Made by a program: the position numbers and the translations under genes
Assembly: GCA_045661345.1 (NCBI GenBank)
Contig: JAZRFM010000036.1
Coordinates: 1-64,000, forward strand
Length of the DNA: 64,000 bases
Origin: RUG12461 sp045661345
GTDB lineage: Bacteria; Bacillota; Clostridia; Lachnospirales; Lachnospiraceae
Direction of reading: 5' to 3'
Notes under the pieces: model-generated
Database searches by the model: none
What the model saw: the letters and a program-made list of their open reading frames with translations, nothing else
What the model was told of the DNA's origin: nothing
In this document: positions 45,232-53,377 of the stretch, in pieces
How positions within the stretch are numbered: the stretch's first letter is position 1
Layout of the letters: every line of letters begins with the position of its first letter

Positions 45232-47013
45232 TTATCCCTGTGCTGAAACCTCGCCTTTCTCTTTCTTCTTGTAGCCCCATGCCGCTAGAACTGCGATGCC
45301 TGCTCCCATCAGGATACCGGGGATCGGTCCCGTGGAGGTACCTGCGCAGGAGATCCATTGATCACCGATATTGACAAACTTGGCCTGAATGTATTTCAGA
45401 TCCTGCGTATTGACTGTCCGCCCCAGCTTGGTGGACATCCGGTCTGCCAGCTCATTCATATCCAGCTTTACTTCCATCTCCGTGCCGATGGGGGTCACCT
45501 TGACGATGATCTTGCCGTAGATCCAGTCATGCTTCGGATTCCACTGATCGGAGAAGGTGGTGGGGTTGTTGATATTCTTGCCGTTCAGTCCCCAGCCGTT
45601 CAGATCGTAGAGATAATACTCATAGGTACCCGGCTGCGTCTGATAAAGATCCTGCCAGGAGGGATAGGAGATGTTGCCGTTCTGATCCACGGAAAGCATC
45701 TTCATGTTGATCATGTGGTTGGCATCCGTATCCCGGTTAAAGCAAAGGGCAATGTCCTGATAGAAGTTGTTGATCTGATCACGGCCGCTTGCCTTGTAGG
45801 TCTGTACATGCATCATCAGGCTGTCGCCGTCGGCATACATGGCACCCTCCGCGTCCGCAGCATGTGTGGAATATTCGATCAGCTGGTGATTGTAGGTATC
45901 CCAGTCACCGAAGCTGCCGTCCAGGGTAATCTCATTCGGCGTCGTACCGAGCCCGCTCTGGGAAAGATCCGCCACATTGCTGATGATCTGGCGCTGCACC
46001 TGATTGCCGTCCTGATCCAGCACCACATTGCCGTTTTCATCGATTTCCGGATCCAGATAGTAGCCGAGAGAAATGGACTCCTTGTACTGCTTGAGTGCCG
46101 TGGAGGGGATCTTCACCTCGAACTGATGGGTCCCGTTGTCGTAGTAGACCTCCGAGCCCTCGATCTCATTGCCCGCACGATCCGTCACGTAGTTTTTGTC
46201 CGCCTTCAGGTAGAACACCAGCTGACGCCCCGTATCCGTCGTCAGAACGAACATCCCGTCATTGTGAACCCCTGCGCCGGTGGCGATATCATTCGTACCC
46301 CAGTCTACATTCTGACCTTCTATATAGATGTAGACATCCTTATCAAAGACCATGGCCATGCTCTTCACATTGGTATCATCCACGGCCGTCTTCTCCACGC
46401 TGTCCCACTGTGCGAAATCACCGTTGATCTCGATCCCGGTGAAAGCAGGTTCTGCAGCCGGTGCCGCTTCCGACTCTTCCAGGGAAGCCGCCGAAATCCC
46501 GGCCTGTCCCTCATCATCAGAAAGAGGCGCCAGCATAGATGCGCTCAGTCCGGTCTCCCCTGTGGATGAGTCAGCCGTATCCCCGGATGTATCCGTCGAA
46601 GCCGGCTCTGCTGTAGACTGCTGCGCCGCCTGTTCTCCGTCCTGGGGTACTGACCCCTCCGCTTCCTGCGGGGTCTCCTCCGAAGCAGGCTCCGCAGGCG
46701 TCTCCGGTATTATCTCCTGTTGCGGTGCTTCTGCTGGTGCCGTAATATCTGCCGGTGCCGCTCCATCCGTCTGTGCCGCTCCGTCCGTTAAAGCCGCAGC
46801 ATCTGCCGGTACCGCCGGTGTCTCAACGGCGGCACTGGCAGCGTCTGCTGCGGGCTGTTCCACGGTCTGCTCTTCCGGTGTAACAGACTGCTCCGGTGTC
46901 TCTACGGCAGGGGTCTCTGCAACGTCTGCGAAGACAGGCATCGCCGAACCGAACACCGTGGACATCGTCAGGGCTGCGCCTGCTACGATTCCAATCAGTT
47001 TCTTCACTTTCAT
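45232..47013 (-). CDS. Secreted surface protein, probable XrtG substrate
   Basis: 593 aa. A signal peptide (MKVKKLIGIVAGAALTMS, cleavage near VFA-DVA) is followed by a Pro/Ala/Thr/Glu-rich stretch to about residue 185. Two beta-rich modules start with INGDFAQW (near 194) and LDGSFGDW (near 364), of the DOMON/CBM9-like pattern. The C-terminus has a Ser/Thr/Gly/Pro segment (STGPIPG), a hydrophobic helix (ILMGAGIAVLAAWGY) and basic residues, which is the tripartite layout of a sorting tail. It lies immediately before xrtG. The start at 47013 follows AAAGGAG and overlaps the previous stop as ATGA. Confidence 0.85.
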   Translation of the reverse strand: MKVKKLIGIVAGAALTMSTVFGSAMPVFADVAETPAVETPEQSVTPEEQTVEQPAADAASAAVETPAVPADAAALTDGAAQTDGAAPADITAPAEAPQQEIIPETPAEPASEETPQEAEGSVPQDGEQAAQQSTAEPASTDTSGDTADSSTGETGLSASMLAPLSDDEGQAGISAASLEESEAAPAAEPAFTGIEINGDFAQWDSVEKTAVDDTNVKSMAMVFDKDVYIYIEGQNVDWGTNDIATGAGVHNDGMFVLTTDTGRQLVFYLKADKNYVTDRAGNEIEGSEVYYDNGTHQFEVKIPSTALKQYKESISLGYYLDPEIDENGNVVLDQDGNQVQRQIISNVADLSQSGLGTTPNEITLDGSFGDWDTYNHQLIEYSTHAADAEGAMYADGDSLMMHVQTYKASGRDQINNFYQDIALCFNRDTDANHMINMKMLSVDQNGNISYPSWQDLYQTQPGTYEYYLYDLNGWGLNGKNINNPTTFSDQWNPKHDWIYGKIIVKVTPIGTEMEVKLDMNELADRMSTKLGRTVNTQDLKYIQAKFVNIGDQWISCAGTSTGPIPGILMGAGIAVLAAWGYKKKEKGEVSAQG

Positions 47014-47417
47014 AAGCATCTCCTTTGGAATGAATCCTGTGTAATAATATAAACCCGGAGGGGCGTCTCGCTGATCTCGAACCTGCGGAGATTCCAGTTG
47101 TTTCGCTTCAGCTCAGCCCTGAGGAGGGGAAAAAGCACTTCTCCGGTATTCTCCAGGCTCGCGTCCCCCTGAAACTCGGGGAGATCATTCAGGTATTGAT
47201 TCTGGAACCGGGACAGGCAGTCATCCACATGCTTCTCAATGTTGTTGAATTCCTGAAAATTCTCCATCATGGGAAAGGTATACGCTTCGATCTCAAGAAC
47301 ATGGCTGTGCTCATGATCCCTGTTGTTATCCGCACTGTGCCGGATCGTAAGACGATATTTTAAGCGGTAATACTTCCGGGAACACCCGTTGATCACCGCT
47401 GCCTGCTCATTTCCCAT
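47010..47417 (-). CDS. Second PTPS-fold protein, first gene of the XrtG operon
   Basis: About 135 aa. IRHSAD and DHEHSHVLEIEAY give the histidine triad (H27, H37, H39) of the PTPS/QueD fold. It is shorter than and divergent from the PTPS-like protein at 41606, which lies later in the same operon. The start could also be a GTG at 47429, but the promoter's transcription start falls about there, so 47417 is preferred. Its stop overlaps the next start. Confidence 0.7.
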   Translation of the reverse strand: MGNEQAAVINGCSRKYYRLKYRLTIRHSADNNRDHEHSHVLEIEAYTFPMMENFQEFNNIEKHVDDCLSRFQNQYLNDLPEFQGDASLENTGEVLFPLLRAELKRNNWNLRRFEISETPLRVYIITQDSFQRRCL

Positions 47418-47439
47418 ATCAACACCCACATTTTACTAT

Positions 47440-47468
47440 ACTATACGCTCATTTTTCACCGGGTTCAA
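47440..47468 (-). promoter_or_regulatory. promoter of the XrtG operon
   Basis: Minus strand: TTGAAC, 17 bp, TATAGT. It predicts a very short leader before the ATG at 47417 and could drive nine genes down to DUF4317. Confidence 0.8.
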
Positions 47469-47515
47469 TGGTATCTTAGTCCTATTTTTTCGCGGTCCGG
47501 TGCATACGCGTTCCC

Positions 47516-49711
47516 TCACAGATGCAGCTTTTCAAAGCATGCCTTCATGATGTCATAGGACTGCTTTTTTCGCTCGTGGGTCAGGGGCTGATTCCAGTCC
47601 TCCCAGGAAAAGGATTGCATCGGTGCAGAGACGCTGTCCCGGCACAGACCGAGGTAAATCTCCGGTACCGTGATCCCGGACAGCTCCCCGTTTTCCCAGA
47701 AATCCGCCTCCACTTCCTTTGTACTGGGATCCCGGAAGCTGAGCAGAGACCACGGGATCCGCATTTCCGCAAACCCTTCCCCGTAGCAGAAGTCCGCCAG
47801 GGAATCATAGTCTTCCGAAGCGGGATCCCCGTTGCCGTAGCGCAGAAGCCCTGTATCCATCTTCTCTGTTTCCCGTACACTCCCGTCCGGAAATATCAGC
47901 TCCCTGTTCAGCATCAGGTAGATCGGACGAAAATCCGTACTGTCCCTCGCCGGAACCGGAAGATCCTGAAACTCCCTGTCGTAAGCGGTGTAGAGAAATG
48001 CATACCTGTCGTAATAGCTCTGTGTCAGCACACGGCTGTCCGACCTTCCGGAAAGCAAAATCATAAAATCTGCCCCATGATCCAGTGCATACGTTTCATA
48101 TTGATCTGCCCCGGAAGCCGGCGTGACATCCACCGGAATCAGCACCGTCTCCTCCTCCGGCCGGAAATTCTCCCCTGCCACGCAAAGATACAGATACCGG
48201 GGATCCTGCTGTGCGTAAAGCCGCATCCCTTCCATCTCGACCAGGGGAGAGATGCCCTCCCAGTCCTCAAAGTCGCCGTCCACCAGAACCTGCATACGGG
48301 ACAGTCCCGGATCAAAGGAAATCAGCCCGAAGTTTTGCTCACTGGTCTGCATATCGCTCCAGAACGCCCGCCGGTCCGGATCGGTGTAATCCATGGTGTT
48401 CCAGGTCCGCTTGAACCATTCGTCCTGCCAGGTAAAAATGAGACCGCCGCAATAGCCGTTTCGAAAGATCGTCTCCGCCATCTTTGCGAGCATCTCCCCC
48501 TGCTCCTGTTCCGTAAGATGCCCCTGATTAAAACCGGTAATGCTGTTCGTGTGGGTACAGCCTCTGGAAGCGGGAACCCCGAACTCCGCCACCAGCACCG
48601 GCATCCTGTGGATCGAACGCAGCTCCTTCAGATATGCCTCATACGGATCCGGTTCTCCCCCGGCAGTTCGGTACTCCCGGTAAGAAGTCTGCACGGACAT
48701 GAATTCCGGATAGTAGGGATAAATATGGTAGGACGCAAACAGCCCCGCCGTAAAGTCTCCCTCCGGTTGGAAGCGCTCCATATTGATGGTCACGGCATCC
48801 TCTTTTGCGCGTGCCGGATCCTCCGGGTGCTCCAGGTCATCCGCCGTCGGCCAGTTTGCGAAGGCTACCGGCCGCTGCGTCCCGTAACGTTCCATTTCAT
48901 AGGCGATGGTACGGTCTCCGAGCTCACAGAGAAAGGCATCAAAGGCGGTTCCCTCTTCCTTCATGGAAAGGTACTCCCCTTTGTAACAGGTAATATCCGG
49001 ATGCTGTTCGTTGGTGCCCCCCACAAACAGCGCATCCGATTCGATGCCGAGAATCCAGCCCATCACATAGGGGGAGACATCTACTGAATAAATGCCGTAT
49101 GCTCTTCCCGGGCGTTCCCTGATCTGGCAGTCCCCGTGGATGATGTCGATCTGCTCCTTTGCTTCCGAAACCGCATACTCCAGCACCTGAAACCCATCCT
49201 GACTCCTTTCGATCTCCTGTTCGTCATACCAGACCCCCATCAGAAGATACAGCGGTTTCTCTGCTGTTTGGTTGTAAGCATACAACGCCTCATAGAAGGC
49301 AGGCATCATGGTGGTATAGACCCGGATACAGTTGCAGCCAAGGTCGCTGATCTCCCGGAACCAGCGGAAATAGGTGTCCTGATCGATCGCAAGCTCCCCG
49401 GGGAAATGCCCCGGAACTCCCGTCCCGATATTGACACCGTTCAGGTAAATCGGCGTTTCCTTTTCCCCGTCACATATCGTAAAGTAAGACCCCTGCGCCT
49501 TAAAAGTGATCCCTGCAGAGTCTTCCTTTCTCCCTTTTTCTTCCTGCCGCTCCTCTGTCCCCTGATTGTTTTCCGAAACGACCGGATCCTGCCCTGCCGT
49601 TTCCGGCCGTCCTGAAGGTTGCTTCCGTTCCGGCGCCATCAGCAGAATCAGCCCCGCCAGAACCAAGCCCCCCGCTGCCACCAGCAGAATCCGAAGGATT
49701 CGTTTTTTCAT
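47516..49711 (-). CDS. Membrane-anchored glycoside-hydrolase-like protein
   Basis: 731 aa: an N-terminal membrane anchor (ILLVAAGGLVLAGLILLM), a linker rich in Glu/Gln/Gly, then a TIM-barrel glycosidase-like region: YLNGVNIG, LGCNCIRVYTTM, GWILGIESD (candidate acid/base) and LVAEFGVP (candidate nucleophile Glu near 374). From about 475 comes a beta-rich module starting LVDGDFEDW, of the same type as in the surface protein at 45232. It may trim or remodel the polysaccharide made by the neighbouring XrtG cluster, from which it is separated by its own promoter. Confidence 0.75.
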   Translation of the reverse strand: MKKRILRILLVAAGGLVLAGLILLMAPERKQPSGRPETAGQDPVVSENNQGTEERQEEKGRKEDSAGITFKAQGSYFTICDGEKETPIYLNGVNIGTGVPGHFPGELAIDQDTYFRWFREISDLGCNCIRVYTTMMPAFYEALYAYNQTAEKPLYLLMGVWYDEQEIERSQDGFQVLEYAVSEAKEQIDIIHGDCQIRERPGRAYGIYSVDVSPYVMGWILGIESDALFVGGTNEQHPDITCYKGEYLSMKEEGTAFDAFLCELGDRTIAYEMERYGTQRPVAFANWPTADDLEHPEDPARAKEDAVTINMERFQPEGDFTAGLFASYHIYPYYPEFMSVQTSYREYRTAGGEPDPYEAYLKELRSIHRMPVLVAEFGVPASRGCTHTNSITGFNQGHLTEQEQGEMLAKMAETIFRNGYCGGLIFTWQDEWFKRTWNTMDYTDPDRRAFWSDMQTSEQNFGLISFDPGLSRMQVLVDGDFEDWEGISPLVEMEGMRLYAQQDPRYLYLCVAGENFRPEEETVLIPVDVTPASGADQYETYALDHGADFMILLSGRSDSRVLTQSYYDRYAFLYTAYDREFQDLPVPARDSTDFRPIYLMLNRELIFPDGSVRETEKMDTGLLRYGNGDPASEDYDSLADFCYGEGFAEMRIPWSLLSFRDPSTKEVEADFWENGELSGITVPEIYLGLCRDSVSAPMQSFSWEDWNQPLTHERKKQSYDIMKACFEKLHL

Positions 49712-49766
49712 TTTTAATTACCTTTTTGTCCCTGTAATGAATAGGATCATCCGTGATGATACGTGC

Positions 49767-49795
49767 ATTATACCGCCAATTCACCGCTGATACAA
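49767..49795 (-). promoter_or_regulatory. promoter of the glycosidase-like gene
   Basis: Minus strand: TTGTAT, 17 bp, TATAAT, 56 nt before the start codon. Confidence 0.8.
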
Positions 49796-49838
49796 TCATT
49801 TGCGGAGGCCTCCCGGTTTCCCGGCAGACAGGTCCGTC

Positions 49839-49867
49839 TTGCGGGGATGAAGAAAACACTTTATGAT
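49839..49867 (+). promoter_or_regulatory. promoter of the 157-aa GNAT gene
   Basis: TTGCGG, 17 bp, TATGAT. The upstream in-frame ATG at 49863 lies inside the -10 box, which supports the start at 49899. Confidence 0.65.
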
Positions 49868-49898
49868 GGAAAAAACATATTCACCCGGGGAGGATGCC

Positions 49899-50372
49899 AT
49901 GAATCGGATCAGAAGAGCGACAAAACAGGACATCGACAGAATCCTGGATCTGCTTTTGCAGGTGGATCTGGTACATCACAGGGGACGTCCGGATCTTTTC
50001 ATGGGCCCTGCCACGAAATACGGCGAAGAAGACCTGCGCAAGATCATCGGGCAGGAGGAAACGCCGGTGTTTGTCTGTGTAGACGAAAAGGAACAGGTGC
50101 TGGGACATGCGTTCTGCATGTGGAAGCAGGTAAAAAACGACCGGGTGCTCACCGACGTGCGGACCCTCTACATCGATGACATCTGTGTGGACGAAGCGGC
50201 GCGCGGCCGGGGAATCGGTGCACTGCTCTATGAGGCGGTACATGCCTACGCCAAAGAGAACGGTTTTTACAATCTGACCCTGAACGTGTGGTGCTGCAAT
50301 CCCGGTGCCATGCAGTTCTACGAAAAAATGGGGCTCCTTCCGCAGAAGGTGACAATGGAGTGCCTCTTATAG
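49899..50372 (+). CDS. GNAT family N-acetyltransferase
   Basis: 157 aa, single GNAT domain: LYIDDICVDEAARGRGIGALLYE carries the acetyl-CoA loop RGRGIG, and NPGAMQFYEKMGL is the typical last motif. It resembles RimI-like or small-molecule acetyltransferases and is unrelated in layout to the tandem GNATs of the left region. GGGGAGG precedes the start. Confidence 0.92.
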   Translation: MNRIRRATKQDIDRILDLLLQVDLVHHRGRPDLFMGPATKYGEEDLRKIIGQEETPVFVCVDEKEQVLGHAFCMWKQVKNDRVLTDVRTLYIDDICVDEAARGRGIGALLYEAVHAYAKENGFYNLTLNVWCCNPGAMQFYEKMGLLPQKVTMECLL

Positions 50373-50461
50373 AAGCAAACCCGTAGCCCCCCCGCCGGGC
50401 TCCCGGAGGGGGCGGACATGCCGGGGGCGGCGGGCAATCGTCCGGGTAACCAGCCACGTAA

Positions 50462-50494
50462 AACTGCCGCACAGCGAAGGTGCGGCAGTTTTTC
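50462..50494 (+). terminator. bidirectional terminator between GNAT and trxB
   Basis: AACTGCCGCAC / GTGCGGCAGTT stem with T-runs on both sides; it serves the converging GNAT and trxB genes. The 90 nt before it are very GC-rich with no other feature seen. Confidence 0.88.
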
Positions 50495-50524
50495 AGATAG
50501 GGTTATGTTTTTCGAGGGTATTGC

Positions 50525-51439
50525 TTATGCGGAGAGGCTGTCGCAATAGGCGCAGGCTGCCAGCGCCGCAACCGCGCCGTCAGAGGCAGCCGTTGTCAAC
50601 TGGCGGACGGTTTTCGTCCGGCCGTCCCCTGCGGCAAAGATGCCGGCCGTACTGGTCTTGCAGTCCTCTCCTGCAATAATGTACCCGCTCTCATCCAGCG
50701 CGACAAGGTCGGAAAAGAGCTGATTCTGCGGGGTCTGCCCGATGGCGATAAACAGTCCGTCCACCGGAATGGAACGCTGCTCTCCGGTGAGCTTATCCGC
50801 CACTTCCACTCCCTCCACGTGATCCGTTCCGATGAGATTCTGGATCGTGGCATTCAGAACAAACTCCACATTTTCTTTTTCTTCCAGCAGTGCAACAGAT
50901 TTGCTGTCCCCGCGAAACTGGTCGCGGCGGTGAATGAGATAGACCTTGCTGCAATAGTTGGACAAAAACAGCGCGTCCTCCAGGGCGGTGTTGCCGCCTC
51001 CCATCACGGCCGTGGTTTTTCCTTTGAAGAAAGCGCCGTCACAGGTCGCACAATAGGAAATGCCCTTCCCGAGCCACTCCTCTTCATGGGGAAGTCCCAG
51101 ATGCCTGTTTTTGGCACCGGCGGCAAGGATCACCGCGCGTGCTTCGTAGGTCTCTTTTCCGGTAATCACCTGCTTGACGTTTCCATGGTCTTCGATGGAA
51201 CGCACCTCTTCGAATTCCACCCTCGCGCCCAGTCCGGTCGCCTGCTCATACAGGGCCGTCGCAAACTCGAAGCCGGAGGTGTTTTTGATGCCCGGATAGT
51301 TTTCGATCTCCGGGGTGTTGATGATCTGTCCGCCGTAGGTATTTGCCTCCAGCACCAGAACGCTTTTCCCGGCGCGTACACCGTAGATGGCCGCGGAGAG
51401 GCCTGCGGTACCGGCGCCGACAATTATGATGTCAACCAT
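50525..51439 (-). CDS. trxB: Thioredoxin reductase
   Basis: 304 aa: FAD-binding GAGTAGLSAAIYG, the redox CATCDGAFFKG disulfide motif near 136, NADPH-binding MGGGNTALEDALFL, and the C-terminal FAAGDGRTKTVRQL. NADPH-dependent reductase of TrxA, encoded 22 nt upstream. Confidence 0.97.
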   Translation of the reverse strand: MVDIIIVGAGTAGLSAAIYGVRAGKSVLVLEANTYGGQIINTPEIENYPGIKNTSGFEFATALYEQATGLGARVEFEEVRSIEDHGNVKQVITGKETYEARAVILAAGAKNRHLGLPHEEEWLGKGISYCATCDGAFFKGKTTAVMGGGNTALEDALFLSNYCSKVYLIHRRDQFRGDSKSVALLEEKENVEFVLNATIQNLIGTDHVEGVEVADKLTGEQRSIPVDGLFIAIGQTPQNQLFSDLVALDESGYIIAGEDCKTSTAGIFAAGDGRTKTVRQLTTAASDGAVAALAACAYCDSLSA

Positions 51440-51461
51440 AAGTCAGTCCTCCTGTGCCCGG

Positions 51462-51773
51462 TTACTGCGGAATAAGCGCCAGCACTTTTTCCTTCGGGAT
51501 AAAGCCGACGGACTGATTGACTACTTCTCCGCCTTTGAAAACCAGCAGAGTCGGGATGGAAGAAACACCGAATTTAGCGGCCAGTGCTCCCTCGTCATCC
51601 GCGTTGATCTTGCCTACCTTAAAGCCCTCTGCATCCTTTGCGATCTCGTCTACGATGGGCGAGAGCATCTTGCAGGGACCGCACCAGGAAGCCCAGATGT
51701 CAACCAGTACCGGGATGTCGGATTGTAATACTTCCTGCTCAAAGTTGTCTTCTGTAATTGTGATCGGTTCCAT
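51462..51773 (-). CDS. trxA: Thioredoxin
   Basis: 103 aa with active site WASWCGPCKM and the cis-proline loop SIPTLLVFKGGE. Disulfide reductant, co-transcribed with trxB from the promoter at 51831-51860. Confidence 0.97.
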   Translation of the reverse strand: MEPITITEDNFEQEVLQSDIPVLVDIWASWCGPCKMLSPIVDEIAKDAEGFKVGKINADDEGALAAKFGVSSIPTLLVFKGGEVVNQSVGFIPKEKVLALIPQ

Positions 51774-51830
51774 AGGGATTCCTCCTTTACTCTATGTGTC
51801 ATGCATGTTCCATGTTACTGTGCTTTATCC

Positions 51831-51860
51831 ATTGTACGAAAAGGAAAAGAAGGATGTCAA
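51831..51860 (-). promoter_or_regulatory. promoter of trxA-trxB
   Basis: Minus strand: TTGACA, 18 bp, TACAAT, about 55 nt before trxA. Confidence 0.85.
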
Positions 51861-51914
51861 GGTGCATTTTCAGCTTCCCGCCCGCTGCCTATTTTATTTT
51901 TCTGAGATTACCCC

Positions 51915-51943
51915 TTGCATTTTTTCATCTCCCATGTTAGGAT
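51915..51943 (+). promoter_or_regulatory. promoter of the small HAD-like gene
   Basis: TTGCAT, 17 bp, TAGGAT, with the LexA-type box beginning 6 nt after the -10. Confidence 0.6.
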
Positions 51944-51949
51944 AAAAAC

Positions 51950-51963
51950 AGAACAAATGTTCG
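51950..51963. promoter_or_regulatory. LexA/SOS-type box
   Basis: AGAACAAATGTTCG: GAAC-N4-GTTC, one base off the Firmicute consensus CGAAC-N4-GTTCG. It lies at the expected transcription start of the HAD-like gene, a position where LexA would block initiation. Confidence 0.6.
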
Positions 51964-52022
51964 ATTTTGTTTACTCTAGTTTTATCTTTTGAAACAATGA
52001 CTGAATCGGTGGGGTTTGTTAT

Positions 52023-52334
52023 ATGAATGCACAGATTTATGCCTTTGATTTTGACGGAACCTTATGTGAGGATTGCTATCCGGAAATCGGCTCCCCGCGG
52101 GCCGCGACCATCTCTTATGCCCTGCGGTTAAAAGAGCAGGGGCATCATCTGATCCTCTGGACCTGCCGTGCCGGAGAGTATCTGGATCGTGCCGTGGAGT
52201 GGTGTGCGCATTACGGACTGACCTTTGATGCCGTGAATGAGAACCTCCCCGAGATCGTACAGAAGTACGGCAATGACAGCCGCAAGATCACTGCGGATTA
52301 CTATGTGGATGACCGCAGTCTGATGCCGGCGTAG
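52023..52334 (+). CDS. Small HAD-like protein, putatively SOS-controlled
   Basis: 103 aa. Motif I FDFDGTLCED (nucleophile Asp and DxD), motif II LILWTCRAGE (Thr) and a C-terminal DYYVDDRSL acidic motif IV are present; the cap domain is missing. This fits the compact HAD-like phosphatase group also found in phages. A GGTGGGG site lies upstream. The LexA-type box over its promoter suggests DNA-damage control. The substrate is unknown. Confidence 0.8.
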   Translation: MNAQIYAFDFDGTLCEDCYPEIGSPRAATISYALRLKEQGHHLILWTCRAGEYLDRAVEWCAHYGLTFDAVNENLPEIVQKYGNDSRKITADYYVDDRSLMPA

Positions 52335-52471
52335 CAGGTCGCGGGATTGATCTGCTTCCTCCTGTGGGGATACGGCGGGGCTTTTTGATCCCCCCGGAGA
52401 ATTTAGATTCTCTTTACTTTTACGACACAATTTCTTCACAGTTTTCAAATAGACTTATTTACAGTAAGGTC

Positions 52472-52592
52472 AGAGACGGGTTGTCTCTCCTTGATATACC
52501 AGGGGCTGTTGGGTTTTTACCGGAGAAGGTTTAGGCGCTGTCAGCTCCGACTAAAAGCAACGGGGATCTTCCGAAACGGAAGACCCCTTTTT
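52472..52592 (+). ncRNA. candidate structured small RNA with terminator
   Basis: The 302-nt gap between the HAD-like and Nudix genes has no credible reading frame but contains three consecutive hairpins: AGAGAC/GTCTCT (52472-52488); a long interrupted stem from GTTG to CAAC (52508-52561) with TTTTTA/TAAAA and CGGAG/CTCCG pairing; and a terminator (52562-52592). The next gene is convergent, so this is not a 5' leader. A possible promoter (TTCACA near 52435, poor -10) precedes it. No known RNA family recognised. Confidence 0.5.
52562..52592 (+). terminator. terminator of the candidate small RNA
   Basis: GGGG-ATCTTCCG AAA CGGAAGA-CCCC followed by TTTTT. Confidence 0.85.
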
Positions 52593-52636
52593 GATTTCCT
52601 CCGGGGTTCCAAAAGCTCCCCGATTCTCCTGTCTCC

Positions 52637-53206
52637 TCAGGTTCCCTGTCTCCCCCAGCAATACAGAATTCCTGCCGTCAGCCCCCAGATCGTGGTTCCC
52701 TCATAGTCATAAAAATAGACCCGGCGCTCTTTTTTTTGGAAGGGATAGTCCCTGCCGCCCGGGATCCGCTCATAGGGAAACCCCTCCCGCGGCACCGTGA
52801 CGAGATCCACCGCATAGGCCTCCGGCTCGGTGTTCCGGAAATAATCCGCCGGAATCCTGATCACCTCTGCCACTTCCTCCCTGGAAAAGGTGTCCTGATA
52901 TGCCGTCAGCGTCGCTACAAAGGGGTAGATGTCTGCCCCGTCCGATCCCATTCGTACAGGCAGCGCCCTTAAGAGTCCGATCTGTTCACGGCTGACCAGA
53001 AGCTCCTCCATGGTTTCCCGCAGGACAGTCTCCTCCGGGCGTTCCAAAAACGCCCCGTTTTTTTTCAGAATCCCTCCCCCGGGCAGACAGATCTCTCCGG
53101 GCTGACGCTTTAAATGGAGCGCGCGCCTCTCCAGTACAATCTCCGGGCCTCTCTCTGTTTCGACCAGGGGGATCAGCACCGCCGCATCCCTTTTGTTCTC
53201 TTCCAT
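52637..53206 (-). CDS. Nudix hydrolase, CoA pyrophosphatase-like
   Basis: 189 aa. The Nudix box runs from GGGILKKNGAFLERPEET to RETMEELLV (G-x5-E variant, then REUxEE). The preceding LKRQPGEICLPGG matches the LxxHxGQxxFPGG motif of CoA diphosphatases (NudL/YeaB type) with substitutions. Probably hydrolyses CoA or a nucleotide derivative. The start at 53206 follows AAGGGG. Confidence 0.88.
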   Translation of the reverse strand: MEENKRDAAVLIPLVETERGPEIVLERRALHLKRQPGEICLPGGGILKKNGAFLERPEETVLRETMEELLVSREQIGLLRALPVRMGSDGADIYPFVATLTAYQDTFSREEVAEVIRIPADYFRNTEPEAYAVDLVTVPREGFPYERIPGGRDYPFQKKERRVYFYDYEGTTIWGLTAGILYCWGRQGT

Positions 53207-53297
53207 ACGCCCCTTCTTTCTTGAAGTGTCTCCTGTATTATGATACGATGAAACGGTGGTGAATGCCATTGCTGCATGTGACTTTTGACCTTAACAT

Positions 53298-53333
53298 CAA
53301 AAAAATTTTATTTTTCAAAAAAATTTTATTTTT
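53298..53333. repeat. AT-only-like 18-bp direct repeat, two copies
   Basis: CAAAAAAATTTTATTTTT twice in tandem, in the intergenic region upstream of the 221-aa gene. It may be an UP-element, a bent-DNA site or replication slippage. Confidence 0.7.
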
Positions 53334-53377
53334 CACAAAAATAGGAACATGATTCATAACGATTCAGGAGGTGTGCG

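Noticed and set aside
53298..53333. CRISPR-like repeat
   Set aside because: Two tandem AT-only-like copies without spacers; no cas genes in the window.
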